DNA of 38,952 nt from assembly GCA_017523725.1 (NCBI GenBank), contig JAFWVY010000068.1, positions 1 to 38,952 on the forward strand. The letters run 5' to 3'. The DNA comes from Bacteroidales bacterium. Lineage in GTDB: Bacteria > Bacteroidota > Bacteroidia > Bacteroidales > UBA4181. Positions 1 through 8,165 of this stretch are shown here, in pieces; within the stretch, counting starts at the first letter, position 1; each line of letters opens with the position of its first letter. The position numbers were made by a program, and so were the translations under genes. Below the pieces are notes generated by a model. The model saw nothing but the letters and a program-made list of their open reading frames with translations, had not been told where the DNA came from and searched no databases.

Positions 1-1
1 G

Positions 2-166
2 CCCACGGGCAACCTCGACTCGAAGATGGGTGCTGAAATCATGAGCCTGCTCCACAAGTTGAACCGCGAAGACGGCCGCACCGTTGCTATGGTAACACAC
101 AACGAACAACAGGCCGCACAGACCGACCGCATCATCAAGTTTCTGGACGGCCGGCAAATCATGTAA
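2..166 (+). CDS. ABC transporter ATP-binding protein, MacB/LolD type (C-terminal end)
   Basis: This is the last 54 residues of an ATPase whose start lies before the window. The segment opens in PTGNLDS, the D-loop region after Walker B, and continues to VAMVTHN, which carries the switch histidine (H-loop). It ends in a short tail, FLDGRQIM, as is usual for MacB/LolD/FtsE-type ATPases. It would power the two permeases that follow 35 bp downstream, forming a MacB-like exporter that acts on periplasmic or outer-leaflet substrates such as peptides or lipoproteins. The substrate cannot be told from sequence. The family call is firm because the motifs are canonical and the context fits. Confidence 0.93.
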   Translation, partial: PTGNLDSKMGAEIMSLLHKLNREDGRTVAMVTHNEQQAAQTDRIIKFLDGRQIM

Positions 167-201
167 TTTCCGATTTACTGTTTTTCGATTTACTATATCT
201 G

Positions 202-1527
202 ATGAGAAAATTTATTCTCTTTATTCGTCATGCGCTGGCGCTGATCCACGAGGATAAACTGTTCTCCGCCATCTACATCGCGGGCACGGCGGTAGCCATT
301 GCCTCAGCCATGGTGGTGGCGCTCATTCTGCACATCCGCATCAGCAACATCTACCCGGAGGAGCACCGCGACCGCACAGTGGGCATACGTGGAAACGACT
401 TTGAAAAAGAAGGCAAATACATCTGGCGGGGCTATTCCCCATTAGCCGTGGAAGAAGTGTTTGACCAGTTGCAATGTGCCGAAATAGTCAGTGCCCACAT
501 ACAATCCGGTTACGTCTTTTCCTTTACGGCCTGTGCCGGATTTGGCAAGCAGGAAGTACCCGTCACCGTGAAGTTCACCGATGCCGACTTCTGGCGTCTG
601 TACAGTTTCCGTTTTGTGGATGGGAGGCCTTACACCGACCAACACTTGAAAAACGCCGACAAGCAAATCGTGATTACCGACGCCCTTGCCAGGAAAGTCT
701 TTGGGACAACCGAACATATTGTAGGACAGTCGCTGCTGCTGAACTTCCTGTCCTATCAGATTATCGGCATCGTGAAAGACGCGAGCCCGCTGATGCGCGA
801 CTCCTCTGCCGATGTTTACCTGCCCTATACGGTGTCAGACGCCGGCCAGAGGCAAGGGATACGAGAAGTAAATTATACCGGCCCTCTGGCGGTGACAATA
901 TTGCTGAAAAAAGGCTGTACCGTGCAAATGCTGAACGACGAACTGGAGTCGTACCGTGTAAAATACCTTTCCATGCTGAAACAAACCACGGGGAATGAAT
1001 ATGAATGGCGCATCCGCGCAGTACCGTATTGGGCAAGGACTCTCAATTTCTTTTCAGAAGGTACTACAACAGCCGACATGCTGTCTAATCTTTCGCTGCC
1101 TGTACTGCTCATGCTGCTTCTTCTGCTATTACCGGCCATTAACCTGAGCGGCATGGTGTCAAACCGGATGGAATCACGCATGGCGGAAATGGGCATCCGC
1201 AAAGCATTCGGAGCCAAACGTCGCACGCTGCTCCGCGAAGTCATCCGTGAGAACTTGGTGCTGACACTCTGCGGCGGCATCGCGGGTTATCTGCTCTCGT
1301 GGCTGTTTGTATATGCCATACGAAACAGCAAGTTTTTTTTGACTTTCTTCGCGCGGGAGTACGATTCTGTCAACAGTGTGTCGTTACAATCCGACATGTT
1401 CTTCTCCCCGTTGCCGTTTCTCATCGCCTTTGTATGCTGTTGTGCCATCAATCTGATGGCTGCTCTCCTCCCGGCACGGAAGTCGCTCCGTAATCCCATT
1501 GTCGAATCGTTAAATCAGAAAAGATGA
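202..1527 (+). CDS. ABC transporter permease, MacB/FtsX family (first of two)
   Basis: This 441-residue inner-membrane protein has the MacB layout. It has one N-terminal membrane helix at about residues 20-45, then a periplasmic MacB_PCD-like domain of roughly 240 residues, then three C-terminal helices at about 288-312, 350-370 and 395-425 that make up the FtsX domain. The cytoplasmic motif MGIRKAFGAKRRTLLRE after the second helix is the standard coupling segment that contacts the ATPase. It follows the ATPase gene by 35 bp and its stop overlaps the next start (ATGA), so it is translated with the second permease. The two separate half-transporters without a fused ATPase are the usual Bacteroidetes arrangement. 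Confidence 0.93.
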   Translation: MRKFILFIRHALALIHEDKLFSAIYIAGTAVAIASAMVVALILHIRISNIYPEEHRDRTVGIRGNDFEKEGKYIWRGYSPLAVEEVFDQLQCAEIVSAHIQSGYVFSFTACAGFGKQEVPVTVKFTDADFWRLYSFRFVDGRPYTDQHLKNADKQIVITDALARKVFGTTEHIVGQSLLLNFLSYQIIGIVKDASPLMRDSSADVYLPYTVSDAGQRQGIREVNYTGPLAVTILLKKGCTVQMLNDELESYRVKYLSMLKQTTGNEYEWRIRAVPYWARTLNFFSEGTTTADMLSNLSLPVLLMLLLLLLPAINLSGMVSNRMESRMAEMGIRKAFGAKRRTLLREVIRENLVLTLCGGIAGYLLSWLFVYAIRNSKFFLTFFAREYDSVNSVSLQSDMFFSPLPFLIAFVCCCAINLMAALLPARKSLRNPIVESLNQKR

Positions 1528-2837
1528 GCATGATATTCAAGAGTCTTTGGGCTCACAGAAAACAAAACAGCGGGCTGTTTGCCGAAATTGCCATCATTGC
1601 TTGCCTGGGTTGGTTCTCTGTGGATTTCGTGACGACCTCTTTCTATGCCGTCCACTTGTGCCGTCCGGCAGGAGAAGTGGAAAAAGATCATCTGTGCGTT
1701 GGACAGATGGCCATTATCCGGAACGAGAGTGCCACCGAAGGACATTTCGTCACGGAAGAGGAGCGTCAGGGCATCTATGTCATCAAGAACAAACTTGAAA
1801 ACATGCCCGAAGTGGCATCGGTCTGCCTGGCATACGACTATCTGGGATGTAATCTGCGTATGTACACCTGGCAGACGCTGGCTCCAGCCGATGATACGAC
1901 CCGGACTATCGGGTTCGCAAGGGTCTCTTATTATCAGAACGAACGTTTCTTCGAAACACAGGGTCTGCAGACCATCGAAGGGAGTCCCGAAGCCGAAACA
2001 CTGTCGCGGCAAATTCCGCAGGACGGTATCGTCATCACCCGCAGCGTGGCGCGGGATCTCTTTGGCACCGACCAGGCAGTGGGTAAACGCGTGGTGATAA
2101 TCGATGAGTATGCATATAAAAAATACAAAGCCAAAGATTACCATACCATATCGGGCGTAGTGGAAGACGTAAGGCAATCTCCCAAAGAACGATACCCATA
2201 CATGGCATTCTTCCCTTACGATGACATGCCCAGTGCCGACTGTCATTTGATGTTGCGTCTCAAACCGGATGCAGATGCAGATGCCTTCGTGAAACGGCTG
2301 TCCCCCACACTGCTCAACGACTTCCATGCCGGCATCTGCGTACTGGCCCGTCTTGAGACCTACCGGGAGCATTACAAGGAGCAGGTGGCACAAAACCAAG
2401 CCACCCTAGATCAGCAACTGGCCACCGTTCCAATCGTACTCTTCTGCATCATCACCGTTCTGGGTGTGCTTGGCACCTTCTGGCTGCAAGTGCGCAAGCG
2501 GCAGGAGGACTTCGGCATCATGCGGGCCTTCGGTGCCACAAAAGGCCATATCTTCCGTAAACTCCTCGCTGAAGGGAGCATCCTGACTTTTCTGGCAACC
2601 CTCACAGGATGTCTCATCTGGCTCCAGTTCGCCGTCAATTTCGATTTACTCTCCGACGGCGACGCATTTGGCGGTTCGGGCCGTGAAACCGATTGGGTGA
2701 CGCAGTTCTGGCCTCACTTCCTCATCGTATCCACCATGGTCTATCTGCTCATTCTCTTGGCAGTCAGCATCGGTGTCACACTGCCTGCCTGGGATGTGTG
2801 CCGGAAGAAAGTCGTAGAGGCGCTGCGGACCGAATGA
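1524..2837 (+). CDS. ABC transporter permease, MacB/FtsX family (second of two)
   Basis: This 437-residue partner of the preceding permease has the same layout: an N-terminal membrane helix at about residues 20-45, a MacB_PCD-like periplasmic domain, and a C-terminal FtsX domain with three helices. The coupling motif EDFGIMRAFGATKGHIFRKL follows the second helix. The ATG overlaps the TGA of the first permease by 4 bp, which indicates translational coupling and 1:1 expression of a heterodimer. The gene ends 14 bp before the stop of a convergent gene, so there is no room for a separate terminator. No membrane-fusion protein gene is visible; it may lie upstream. A TolC remnant lies 4.7 kb downstream. 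Confidence 0.92.
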   Translation: MSMIFKSLWAHRKQNSGLFAEIAIIACLGWFSVDFVTTSFYAVHLCRPAGEVEKDHLCVGQMAIIRNESATEGHFVTEEERQGIYVIKNKLENMPEVASVCLAYDYLGCNLRMYTWQTLAPADDTTRTIGFARVSYYQNERFFETQGLQTIEGSPEAETLSRQIPQDGIVITRSVARDLFGTDQAVGKRVVIIDEYAYKKYKAKDYHTISGVVEDVRQSPKERYPYMAFFPYDDMPSADCHLMLRLKPDADADAFVKRLSPTLLNDFHAGICVLARLETYREHYKEQVAQNQATLDQQLATVPIVLFCIITVLGVLGTFWLQVRKRQEDFGIMRAFGATKGHIFRKLLAEGSILTFLATLTGCLIWLQFAVNFDLLSDGDAFGGSGRETDWVTQFWPHFLIVSTMVYLLILLAVSIGVTLPAWDVCRKKVVEALRTE

Positions 2838-2851
2838 AGATGATGTCGCAG

Positions 2852-4738
2852 CTACTCATATCGGAACGCCCTGTAGGAATGCGGTTTGACAGTCACCGGC
2901 ACCCGGACGGAAGGCGTCCTGCGCAGAGAAAAGGCCTGCGCCGCACCGACCGCCTCGATGGTCTCCCCTGTCTCCAGGTCGGTGAGTTTCGAGATGCCGG
3001 GCTGACCTACCAGACGGATGTCCACCGCCTGGTCGTTGAAGTTCTCGACGATGAGGGTCTTGTTGTCATAGAGAAACAGGCTGACTTTCGCCGGGCCCTC
3101 GAGATAGAAGTCCAGGTCCTTGCTCATGACACGGCGGATCTCATTGAGCACGCCCGCAGGGTAGTCGTACAGATTGCCGAAATTGTCCGGGATGGTCAGC
3201 ACATACAGCGTGCCCTGGGAATACGTCGCCCGGTGCAGGATCGGCCAGCCGGAGACGCCGCCGCTCAGCGGATTGCCCGCGCTGATGACCTCCCAACTGT
3301 CGTTGGTCCAGTATCTCACCTGCGGGATGAGGATATCCTTCGTACTCTTGCCGTGACGGCCGAAGTCGTTGACCAGCGCCTTGAGGTCGTCGCACTGCAG
3401 TTCGCAGATGTCGGCAATCTTCTCCGGGACAGCCTTGAGCAGTCCCGTGGTGATGACCACGTCCCCGCCGCCCTGCAACTGGGCCTCAATCTTCTTGGTC
3501 AGGTCGGGGTCCGTGGCGGCCTGCGCGGTCAGCAGGACGGTCTTGCGGCCCTGCGGGAAATCCGGATACATGTCCATCGGCAGGCCAATCATGCCCAGAT
3601 AGTTCTGCAGGAATTCCTCGCCCGGCGCATGATATACCTTGTACGACTGGATACCGACGGGATTGCCGAGCTTGCCGACCAGCTCGTCGGTCTTGCGCAA
3701 CACCACATCCGCGATGCGGGCCATCGTCGTCGGCGTGACCGTATCATTTCCGCTGAGGAATGGCGCCGTCATCTCATCGTAGTTCCAGCTCGTACCCTGG
3801 TCCTGCCAAGGTGCACGGTATCTCGGATTGAGCCGGACATCCAGCAGCTGGTTGTAGGCAAAGAGCATCACGTCGCGGCCTTTGGCGATGGCTGTCAGGA
3901 AGAGCTGCTCGGCATAGCGGTCCATGCTCATGCTGATGCCGCCGGAATCCACCCAGCCGCCACCGTTACGGCCGCCGGAAATATTTTCGAAATACCGCAT
4001 GATGTTATAGCTGAGATAGTTCTGGAGATGCTGAGCCCCTGAGGGATCGCAGGTTTCGGTGCCCGTCCAGACGCCGTCGAAAATCTGGGGGCCGTCCTTC
4101 AGATTGAAACCCAGCCCCTGGAAATGGTCGTACCAGTTGGGGTATTTGATAATCACCTTGACCTTCGGGTTAACCGCCTTGGCGGGTCCGACAACCAGGT
4201 TACGGCCGGCCTCGTTCATCAGGTCCAGCCGGTACTGCGTCCAGCTGCGATTGCCCTTGGCCTTGATCTCGACGTCCTTCTTGCTGCTGGTAAAGAAGAA
4301 GTCGTCAAGCAGGAATTCGTCGAAATGGCGGGCCGTATGTTCGGCCACCTTCTTCACCCACGCCCGGTTCTCCGGGTCGGAATAGCTGAAGGTCTCGAAA
4401 TCGTTCGGTTCGCTGATGGTGTACGTGATGCCGCCGGCCACTTCGATACCCCGGTCTTCAAAGAATTTCTTGGCCTTCTCCAGCGTCTCGTCATCCACCA
4501 GCAGCATGTCACGGTGGGTCTCCAGATAGATCTTGTCCACGTCGAGCTGGCTGGAGATGGTCTTCCAGGTTGATTCGAGCCACTCGGTGTCTTTCATTTT
4601 GTCAACTTCGAACGCCCGGACATAGACGGACACCTTGAAATTCGTGTGACGGGCCATGGCAGGTGCAACCGCAAACAGCACCAGTACGATGCAGCACAGC
4701 CAGTTCAAGACGGTTCTTCTCATAAGTATATATCTCAT
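2852..4738 (-). CDS. Secreted TIM-barrel protein with GH42-like layout, family unassigned (putative glycoside hydrolase)
   Basis: This 628-residue protein has a signal peptide ending at APAMA near residue 29. A second in-frame ATG five codons later (4723) is an equally good start. The first 380 residues read like a beta/alpha barrel. Acidic motifs sit at strand ends: FDEFLLDDFFF near residue 142, IIKYPNWYDHF near 197 and VWTGTETCDP near 228. A region around 395-485 (GRKTVLLTAQ, GGGDVVITTG) looks like the Rossmann or glutaminase-like second domain of GH42-type enzymes, and the last 85 residues look like a beta-sandwich. I do not recognise a classified family. Substrate is inferred only from the pectin and arabinan enzymes around it. 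It has its own promoter-like box upstream. Confidence 0.6.
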   Translation of the reverse strand: MRYILMRRTVLNWLCCIVLVLFAVAPAMARHTNFKVSVYVRAFEVDKMKDTEWLESTWKTISSQLDVDKIYLETHRDMLLVDDETLEKAKKFFEDRGIEVAGGITYTISEPNDFETFSYSDPENRAWVKKVAEHTARHFDEFLLDDFFFTSSKKDVEIKAKGNRSWTQYRLDLMNEAGRNLVVGPAKAVNPKVKVIIKYPNWYDHFQGLGFNLKDGPQIFDGVWTGTETCDPSGAQHLQNYLSYNIMRYFENISGGRNGGGWVDSGGISMSMDRYAEQLFLTAIAKGRDVMLFAYNQLLDVRLNPRYRAPWQDQGTSWNYDEMTAPFLSGNDTVTPTTMARIADVVLRKTDELVGKLGNPVGIQSYKVYHAPGEEFLQNYLGMIGLPMDMYPDFPQGRKTVLLTAQAATDPDLTKKIEAQLQGGGDVVITTGLLKAVPEKIADICELQCDDLKALVNDFGRHGKSTKDILIPQVRYWTNDSWEVISAGNPLSGGVSGWPILHRATYSQGTLYVLTIPDNFGNLYDYPAGVLNEIRRVMSKDLDFYLEGPAKVSLFLYDNKTLIVENFNDQAVDIRLVGQPGISKLTDLETGETIEAVGAAQAFSLRRTPSVRVPVTVKPHSYRAFRYE

Positions 4739-4826
4739 TTAATGTGAATTACAAAATCAACTCCCCTCCGCAACCGTGTCTCGGAAGGAAACTTTCATCC
4801 GCACCGGAAGAGGTACGGACCGGAAA

Positions 4827-4834
4827 CAAATGTA
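4827..4834 (-). promoter_or_regulatory. Putative -7 promoter box of the TIM-barrel gene
   Basis: Reads TACATTTG on the minus strand, an exact match to the Bacteroidetes -7 consensus TAnnTTTG. A TTG-containing stretch about 20 bases further upstream could serve as the -33 element. It would give a leader of about 85 nt to the start at 4738. Confidence 0.45.
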
Positions 4835-4919
4835 GCCGGATTTACGGAATAAAACAAGTGTCCGTCCAACGTCGGAAATAACCAGACCTCGCCTGTCACC
4901 CCGATCTGGAGAAAATCTC

Positions 4920-4927
4920 TATCTTTG
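4920..4927 (+). promoter_or_regulatory. Putative -7 promoter box of the CE6-like esterase gene
   Basis: Reads TATCTTTG, an exact match to TAnnTTTG, 75 bases upstream of the ATG at 5003. No clear TTTG -33 element is seen. Together with the box at 4827-4834 it makes the 264-bp gap 4739-5002 a divergent promoter region; I see nothing else in this gap. Confidence 0.45.
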
Positions 4928-5002
4928 TCAATAAGGTGATGCTGCCTTCTGCCACGGCCGGAGCACATCGCGCAAAACGAACCTGCATATCGAAGAATAC
5001 CC

Positions 5003-5938
5003 ATGAAGCACGTTTTGTCTTTCTGCATATTGATATTTCTGTCTGCCTGGACGGCGGCGCAGCAGCCGACAGAACCCGCCAGCCAACCGGCTGTCGTTCT
5101 GCTTACGGCAGGGCAAAGCAACGCCGACGGACGGGTCGCCATCGAGGAGCTGCCCGGATATATCCGGCAGAACGGCTATACCTGTTGTCTGTGGAGCTAT
5201 GGCAGCGGGGATTACCGCAAAGCGCCGGGCGTCTTTGCGCCCTTTCAGCCCGCCGTGGCACGCGCCGACCTCGGCCGGCGATGGGGATTCGATGCCGTGA
5301 CCTATTATGAGTTGGAACAATATCTCGGACAAACTTTCTACGTCATCAAACAGACCATGGGTGGCACGGCGATCGACACCCTGTGCTCCTCGACAAACGG
5401 CAAGTACTGGTCGGCCGATCCCGCATTTCTTGCGCATACCGGTTCGGCTTCCGACGGCGGCAAATCGCTGCTCAAAGCCTTCACGGAACAGATCGACGCC
5501 TGCATCGACGGCTATCTGGCTTCCCTGCCCGGAGGATACGACATCAAGGCGATGCTGTGGCACCAGGGCGAAAGCGACAGGACCCGGGGCGACCGTTACT
5601 ACGACAACCTGAAAGCGGTCGTGGCCTGCATCCGCAGTCATCTGGTGCAGAAGACCGGGCGGCCGCAATACGCCCGTCTGCCCGTCATCTGCGGCACCTT
5701 CAACGCAGCCAGCCGTCAGGGAAGCCAGCAAGTGACCGATGCACTGCGGAAACTCGAAGCAGAAGATCCCGACTTCCACGTCATCGACGCCAGCGACTGC
5801 CCGCTGGGCTCCGACCAGATTCATTTCGATGCCGCCGGTGCCGAGATGCTCGGCAAACGGGTATTCCAGGTCCTGAAACCCATGCTTTCCGAAAAGCAGC
5901 CTTCGCGTACGACGCCCATCATGGGCTGGAACTCATAA
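5003..5938 (+). CDS. Secreted SGNH-fold acetylesterase, CE6/sialate O-acetylesterase-like
   Basis: This 311-residue protein has a signal peptide ending near TAAQ at residue 19-20. The catalytic set of the SGNH/CE6 carbohydrate acetylesterases is present: AGQSNADGR with the nucleophile Ser, MGGTAID, WHQGESD and the Asp/His pair in SDQIHFDAAG. It would remove O-acetyl groups from hemicellulose or pectin side chains in the periplasm. The esterase domain is complete by about residue 300. The last ten residues (TTPIMGWNS) do not belong to it: they match the opening of GH27 alpha-galactosidase-like domains, and similarity continues after the stop. The gene therefore looks like an esterase-GH27 fusion that lost its second half. 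Confidence 0.82.
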   Translation: MKHVLSFCILIFLSAWTAAQQPTEPASQPAVVLLTAGQSNADGRVAIEELPGYIRQNGYTCCLWSYGSGDYRKAPGVFAPFQPAVARADLGRRWGFDAVTYYELEQYLGQTFYVIKQTMGGTAIDTLCSSTNGKYWSADPAFLAHTGSASDGGKSLLKAFTEQIDACIDGYLASLPGGYDIKAMLWHQGESDRTRGDRYYDNLKAVVACIRSHLVQKTGRPQYARLPVICGTFNAASRQGSQQVTDALRKLEAEDPDFHVIDASDCPLGSDQIHFDAAGAEMLGKRVFQVLKPMLSEKQPSRTTPIMGWNS

Positions 5939-5983
5939 AGCACCTGTCGCTTGAACATCAGCGACTCTTTTGTCAAGAGGTGC
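5912..5983 (+). pseudogene. Remnant of a GH27-like alpha-galactosidase domain fused to the CE6 esterase
   Basis: In the frame of the esterase the codons read TTPIMGWNS, then TAA, then STCRLNISDSFVKRC. GH27-type proteins of Bacteroidetes begin their catalytic domain with a motif like PIMGWSSWNTYRVNIS, as I recall it. The alignment continues across the stop, with the stop replacing a Trp. Similarity ends near 5984, just before the stop codon of the convergent esterase at 5988. The remaining 350 or so residues of the domain are absent. Confidence 0.6.
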
Positions 5984-5987
5984 CCGC

Positions 5988-7352
5988 CTATTCGAACCGG
6001 TATTCGAACGGAACAGCCGGGAGGCCCGCCTTGTTCCGCAGATTGGGCTGCGCCACTTCGTCATATCCGAAGCGTACCACAGGATGCTGTGTCTGCGGAC
6101 TTAACGTCACTTTCACGCATGTGCCGTCGATAACCGCATTCGCCTTGGCGAAAGAGCCATTGCGCTGACTGACATAGAACCAGTCCGGATCTTTGCCGTC
6201 GGCCGTGACCAGTCCGTCTTCGGCATGACTGAACTCCAGGATGGCCTGGTTGCCTTCGATGCGGGCGGAGGCCAGCTGCGGTCCGCTGTATGCAATGTTT
6301 CGGCCGTAGATATCGTGCAATGCCAGCCGAGCCAGACGCTCACCGACGATCCATTTATAGGGCGGATGGATGTCGTTCAGCCGCTCGGGGATATCCGTCG
6401 TAACCACCATGCCCGTGTGGGGAATCCTCAGGCACGCCGTCTGGGCATCCCAGAAACGGGGCAGATCCAGCCAGGTCTTCGGCACGGGATCCCCCTTTCT
6501 CTGAGAGTACATCAAAGGAGAAATCTGGACATAATAGAACGGGAGGCTGTCATTTTTCCATGCCTGACGCCACAGGTTGACCAGACGTTCCATTTTGGAA
6601 ACATAGATATCGGTATCGCCGTCAATCAGATTCGATTCGCCCTGATACCAGATGAACCCGCGAATGGCGAACGGTGCCATCGGCTCCACCATCTTCGCGT
6701 ACCGCCGGCCCGTGCCAGGCGTCCATTCCTCGATTTTGGTCCCTCCCCACGAGGTCGAGATGATCCCGACGGGCACCTGAAGGCTGTCTTGCAGCATCTG
6801 GGCGAAAAACCAGGCCGCGGCGGAAAAAGGCTTCAGCGACGCCTGGTCCGTCATCTTCCATCCTTGGGTGGGCAGCGTATCGCAATTCACATTCTTTTCG
6901 ATATAAAGCAGACGGATATGGGGATTCGAAGCCTTTTCCCATGCGTGGAGCAGAAAGTCCGGATCGCCTTTCTGGGGCTTGACATACTGAGGATGGTTGT
7001 TCATCGAATACTCCATGTTCGACTGCCCGGATGCAAGCCAGACTTCACCTACAAGGATGTTGTTCAGCACAATGGCATTCCGTTTTCCGGCAACCCGGAG
7101 CTGCTGTGGTTTGAAAGCAGCCCGGCATGGAGCGAGTTCCGCCATCCAGTGCCCCTCCGGATCCGCGACGACTTTCTGCGTTTTACCTGAAAAACGGACC
7201 GTTACGGTCTCCCCTTTTTCTGCGGTACCCCATACAGGTATCGGCTGTTCCTGCTGAAGCACCATGTTGCTGCTGAAGACATCAGCCAGCCTGACCTCCG
7301 CCTTGACCACTGTGGTCAAAGCCAACAAAACACAAAGTATAATTATTCTCAT
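5988..7352 (-). CDS. Secreted sialate O-acetylesterase family protein (CE20-like)
   Basis: This 454-residue protein has a signal peptide ending near VVKA (residue 18). An N-terminal beta domain (LADVFSSNMVLQQ, VWGTAEKGETVTVRF) is typical of sialate O-acetylesterase family proteins. The split SGNH catalytic domain follows: EVWLASGQSNMEYS holds the nucleophile, then STSWGGTKIEEW and GFIWYQGESN, and the Asp/His pair lies in NDIHPPYKW. It ends with a C-terminal strand region, NKAGLPAVPFEYRF, as in full-length homologues, so the gene is intact. Expected role is deacetylation of xylan- or pectin-derived glycans in the periplasm. It converges on the CE6-like gene and has its own -7 box at 7379-7386. 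Confidence 0.85.
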   Translation of the reverse strand: MRIIILCVLLALTTVVKAEVRLADVFSSNMVLQQEQPIPVWGTAEKGETVTVRFSGKTQKVVADPEGHWMAELAPCRAAFKPQQLRVAGKRNAIVLNNILVGEVWLASGQSNMEYSMNNHPQYVKPQKGDPDFLLHAWEKASNPHIRLLYIEKNVNCDTLPTQGWKMTDQASLKPFSAAAWFFAQMLQDSLQVPVGIISTSWGGTKIEEWTPGTGRRYAKMVEPMAPFAIRGFIWYQGESNLIDGDTDIYVSKMERLVNLWRQAWKNDSLPFYYVQISPLMYSQRKGDPVPKTWLDLPRFWDAQTACLRIPHTGMVVTTDIPERLNDIHPPYKWIVGERLARLALHDIYGRNIAYSGPQLASARIEGNQAILEFSHAEDGLVTADGKDPDWFYVSQRNGSFAKANAVIDGTCVKVTLSPQTQHPVVRFGYDEVAQPNLRNKAGLPAVPFEYRFE

Positions 7353-7378
7353 GTCTGATTCTCATGACGACCTGTACA

Positions 7379-7386
7379 CAAAAGTA
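7379..7386 (-). promoter_or_regulatory. Putative -7 promoter box of the CE20-like gene
   Basis: Reads TACTTTTG on the minus strand, an exact TAnnTTTG match, 26 bases upstream of the ATG at 7352. A T-rich stretch lies at the -33 distance but no exact TTTG. The rest of the gap 7387-7493 shows nothing I can name. Confidence 0.45.
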
Positions 7387-7493
7387 CGTCATATTTCGTG
7401 AGAGAAAAAAACTTTTCCGGGAGTCTGGAAATGATTTTTCCTGCCATGACAAAAACTACGGATAAACGTTGGGCAAAATCCTAAAAATCACTT

Positions 7494-7700
7494 TCCTGTT
7501 ACCACCACCAGGTCGAGGTGCTCTACGATGCCTACACCGGCACCCACGAACTGATGGACAACGGCAAGGCCAACTATCTCGAAGTGCTTACCGCACAGGA
7601 GAGCCTGCTCAACTCGCAGCTCAGCGAGGCCATGAACATGTACAAGGGCGCCCAGGCGGTCATCGCCCTCTACGTTGCACTGGGAGGCGGCACAGAATAG
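7494..7700 (+). pseudogene. 3' fragment of a TolC-family outer-membrane efflux protein gene
   Basis: The frame ending in TAG at 7698-7700 encodes about 65 residues: HHQVEVLYDAY, NGKANYLEVLTAQESLLNSQ and a tail IALYVALGGGTE. The motif NGKASYLEVLTAQ followed by LNxQL and a C-terminal LYxALGGG is the hallmark of the last long helix of TolC/OMF proteins, which are usually 450-480 residues long. In the same frame a stop sits at 7482-7484 and no homology is seen before about 7494. There is no credible start codon; a GTG at 7518 lies inside the helix. It is a 5'-truncated remnant. The MacB-like exporter at 1-2837 would need a TolC partner, so this may be the relic of its own gene. Confidence 0.78.
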
Positions 7701-7712
7701 ATCTCCGGAGCC

Positions 7713-7739
7713 GTGCCCGGCATGCCGTCTCCCGGGCAC
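7713..7739 (+). terminator. Hairpin just after the TolC remnant
   Basis: The arms GTGCCCGG (7713-7720) and CCGGGCAC (7732-7739) are a perfect 8-bp inverted repeat with an 11-nt loop, 12 bases after the TolC stop. There is no T-run after it on either strand, so it would be a weak or Rho-assisted terminator. It is plausibly the original transcript end of the lost efflux gene. Confidence 0.45.
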
Positions 7740-7786
7740 ACAGCATATCGGCCCATAAACGTTCCCCGTGATACGGCGAAAGGGGT

Positions 7787-7829
7787 AAAAAACAAGCCGG
7801 ACAGACACTCATGTTGTCCATCCGGCTTG
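7787..7829 (-). terminator. Rho-independent terminator of the DUF2795 gene
   Basis: On the minus strand CAAGCCGGA pairs perfectly with TCCGGCTTG (7821-7829 and 7793-7801) across a 19-nt loop and is followed directly by six Ts (7787-7792). It lies about 30 bases after the DUF2795 stop, a textbook arrangement. Confidence 0.8.
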
Positions 7830-7860
7830 CAAATAAGTATTCCGGTTTTTCGGTCGGACG

Positions 7861-8082
7861 TTAATACTCGTCCTCGTTGAAGAAGAAGTCCTCTTTGCTC
7901 GGATAGTCGGGCCAGATGTCCTCGATGCTTTCGTAGATATCGCCCTCGTCTTCGATCTCATTCAGGTTTTCAATAACTTCGAGCGGCGCACCGGAACGGG
8001 CAGCAAAATCAATCAACTCATCTTTGGTTGCCGGCCACGGAGCATCCTCCAGTTTGGAGGCCAATTCTAATGTCCAATACAT
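7861..8082 (-). CDS. DUF2795 family small protein
   Basis: This 73-residue acidic cytoplasmic protein begins MYWTLELASKLEDAPWPATK and ends in SKEDFFFNEDEY. It matches almost end to end the conserved Bacteroidetes version of the DUF2795 family. The motif WPATKDELIDFA is the family signature. The function is not known to me; the protein has no membrane segment or signal peptide. It stands alone as a single-gene transcript with a good terminator at 7787-7829. A TACTTTCG sequence at 8132-8139 on the minus strand resembles a -7 box. Strong conservation of such a short protein suggests a housekeeping role. Confidence 0.88.
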   Translation of the reverse strand: MYWTLELASKLEDAPWPATKDELIDFAARSGAPLEVIENLNEIEDEGDIYESIEDIWPDYPSKEDFFFNEDEY

Positions 8083-8165
8083 AGCTCAGAAATTTAAATG
8101 AAACGGGAAATCCCCCGTCTGAAATTTTTCGCGAAAGTATATAAATTCTCCATATAAGCAACGCA

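Noticed and set aside
5946..5971. Hairpin GTCGCT/AGCGAC followed by TCTTTT as a terminator for the CE6 gene
   Set aside because: The bases are part of the former GH27 coding sequence, so the stem is probably accidental. It might still act as a weak terminator, but I would not annotate it.
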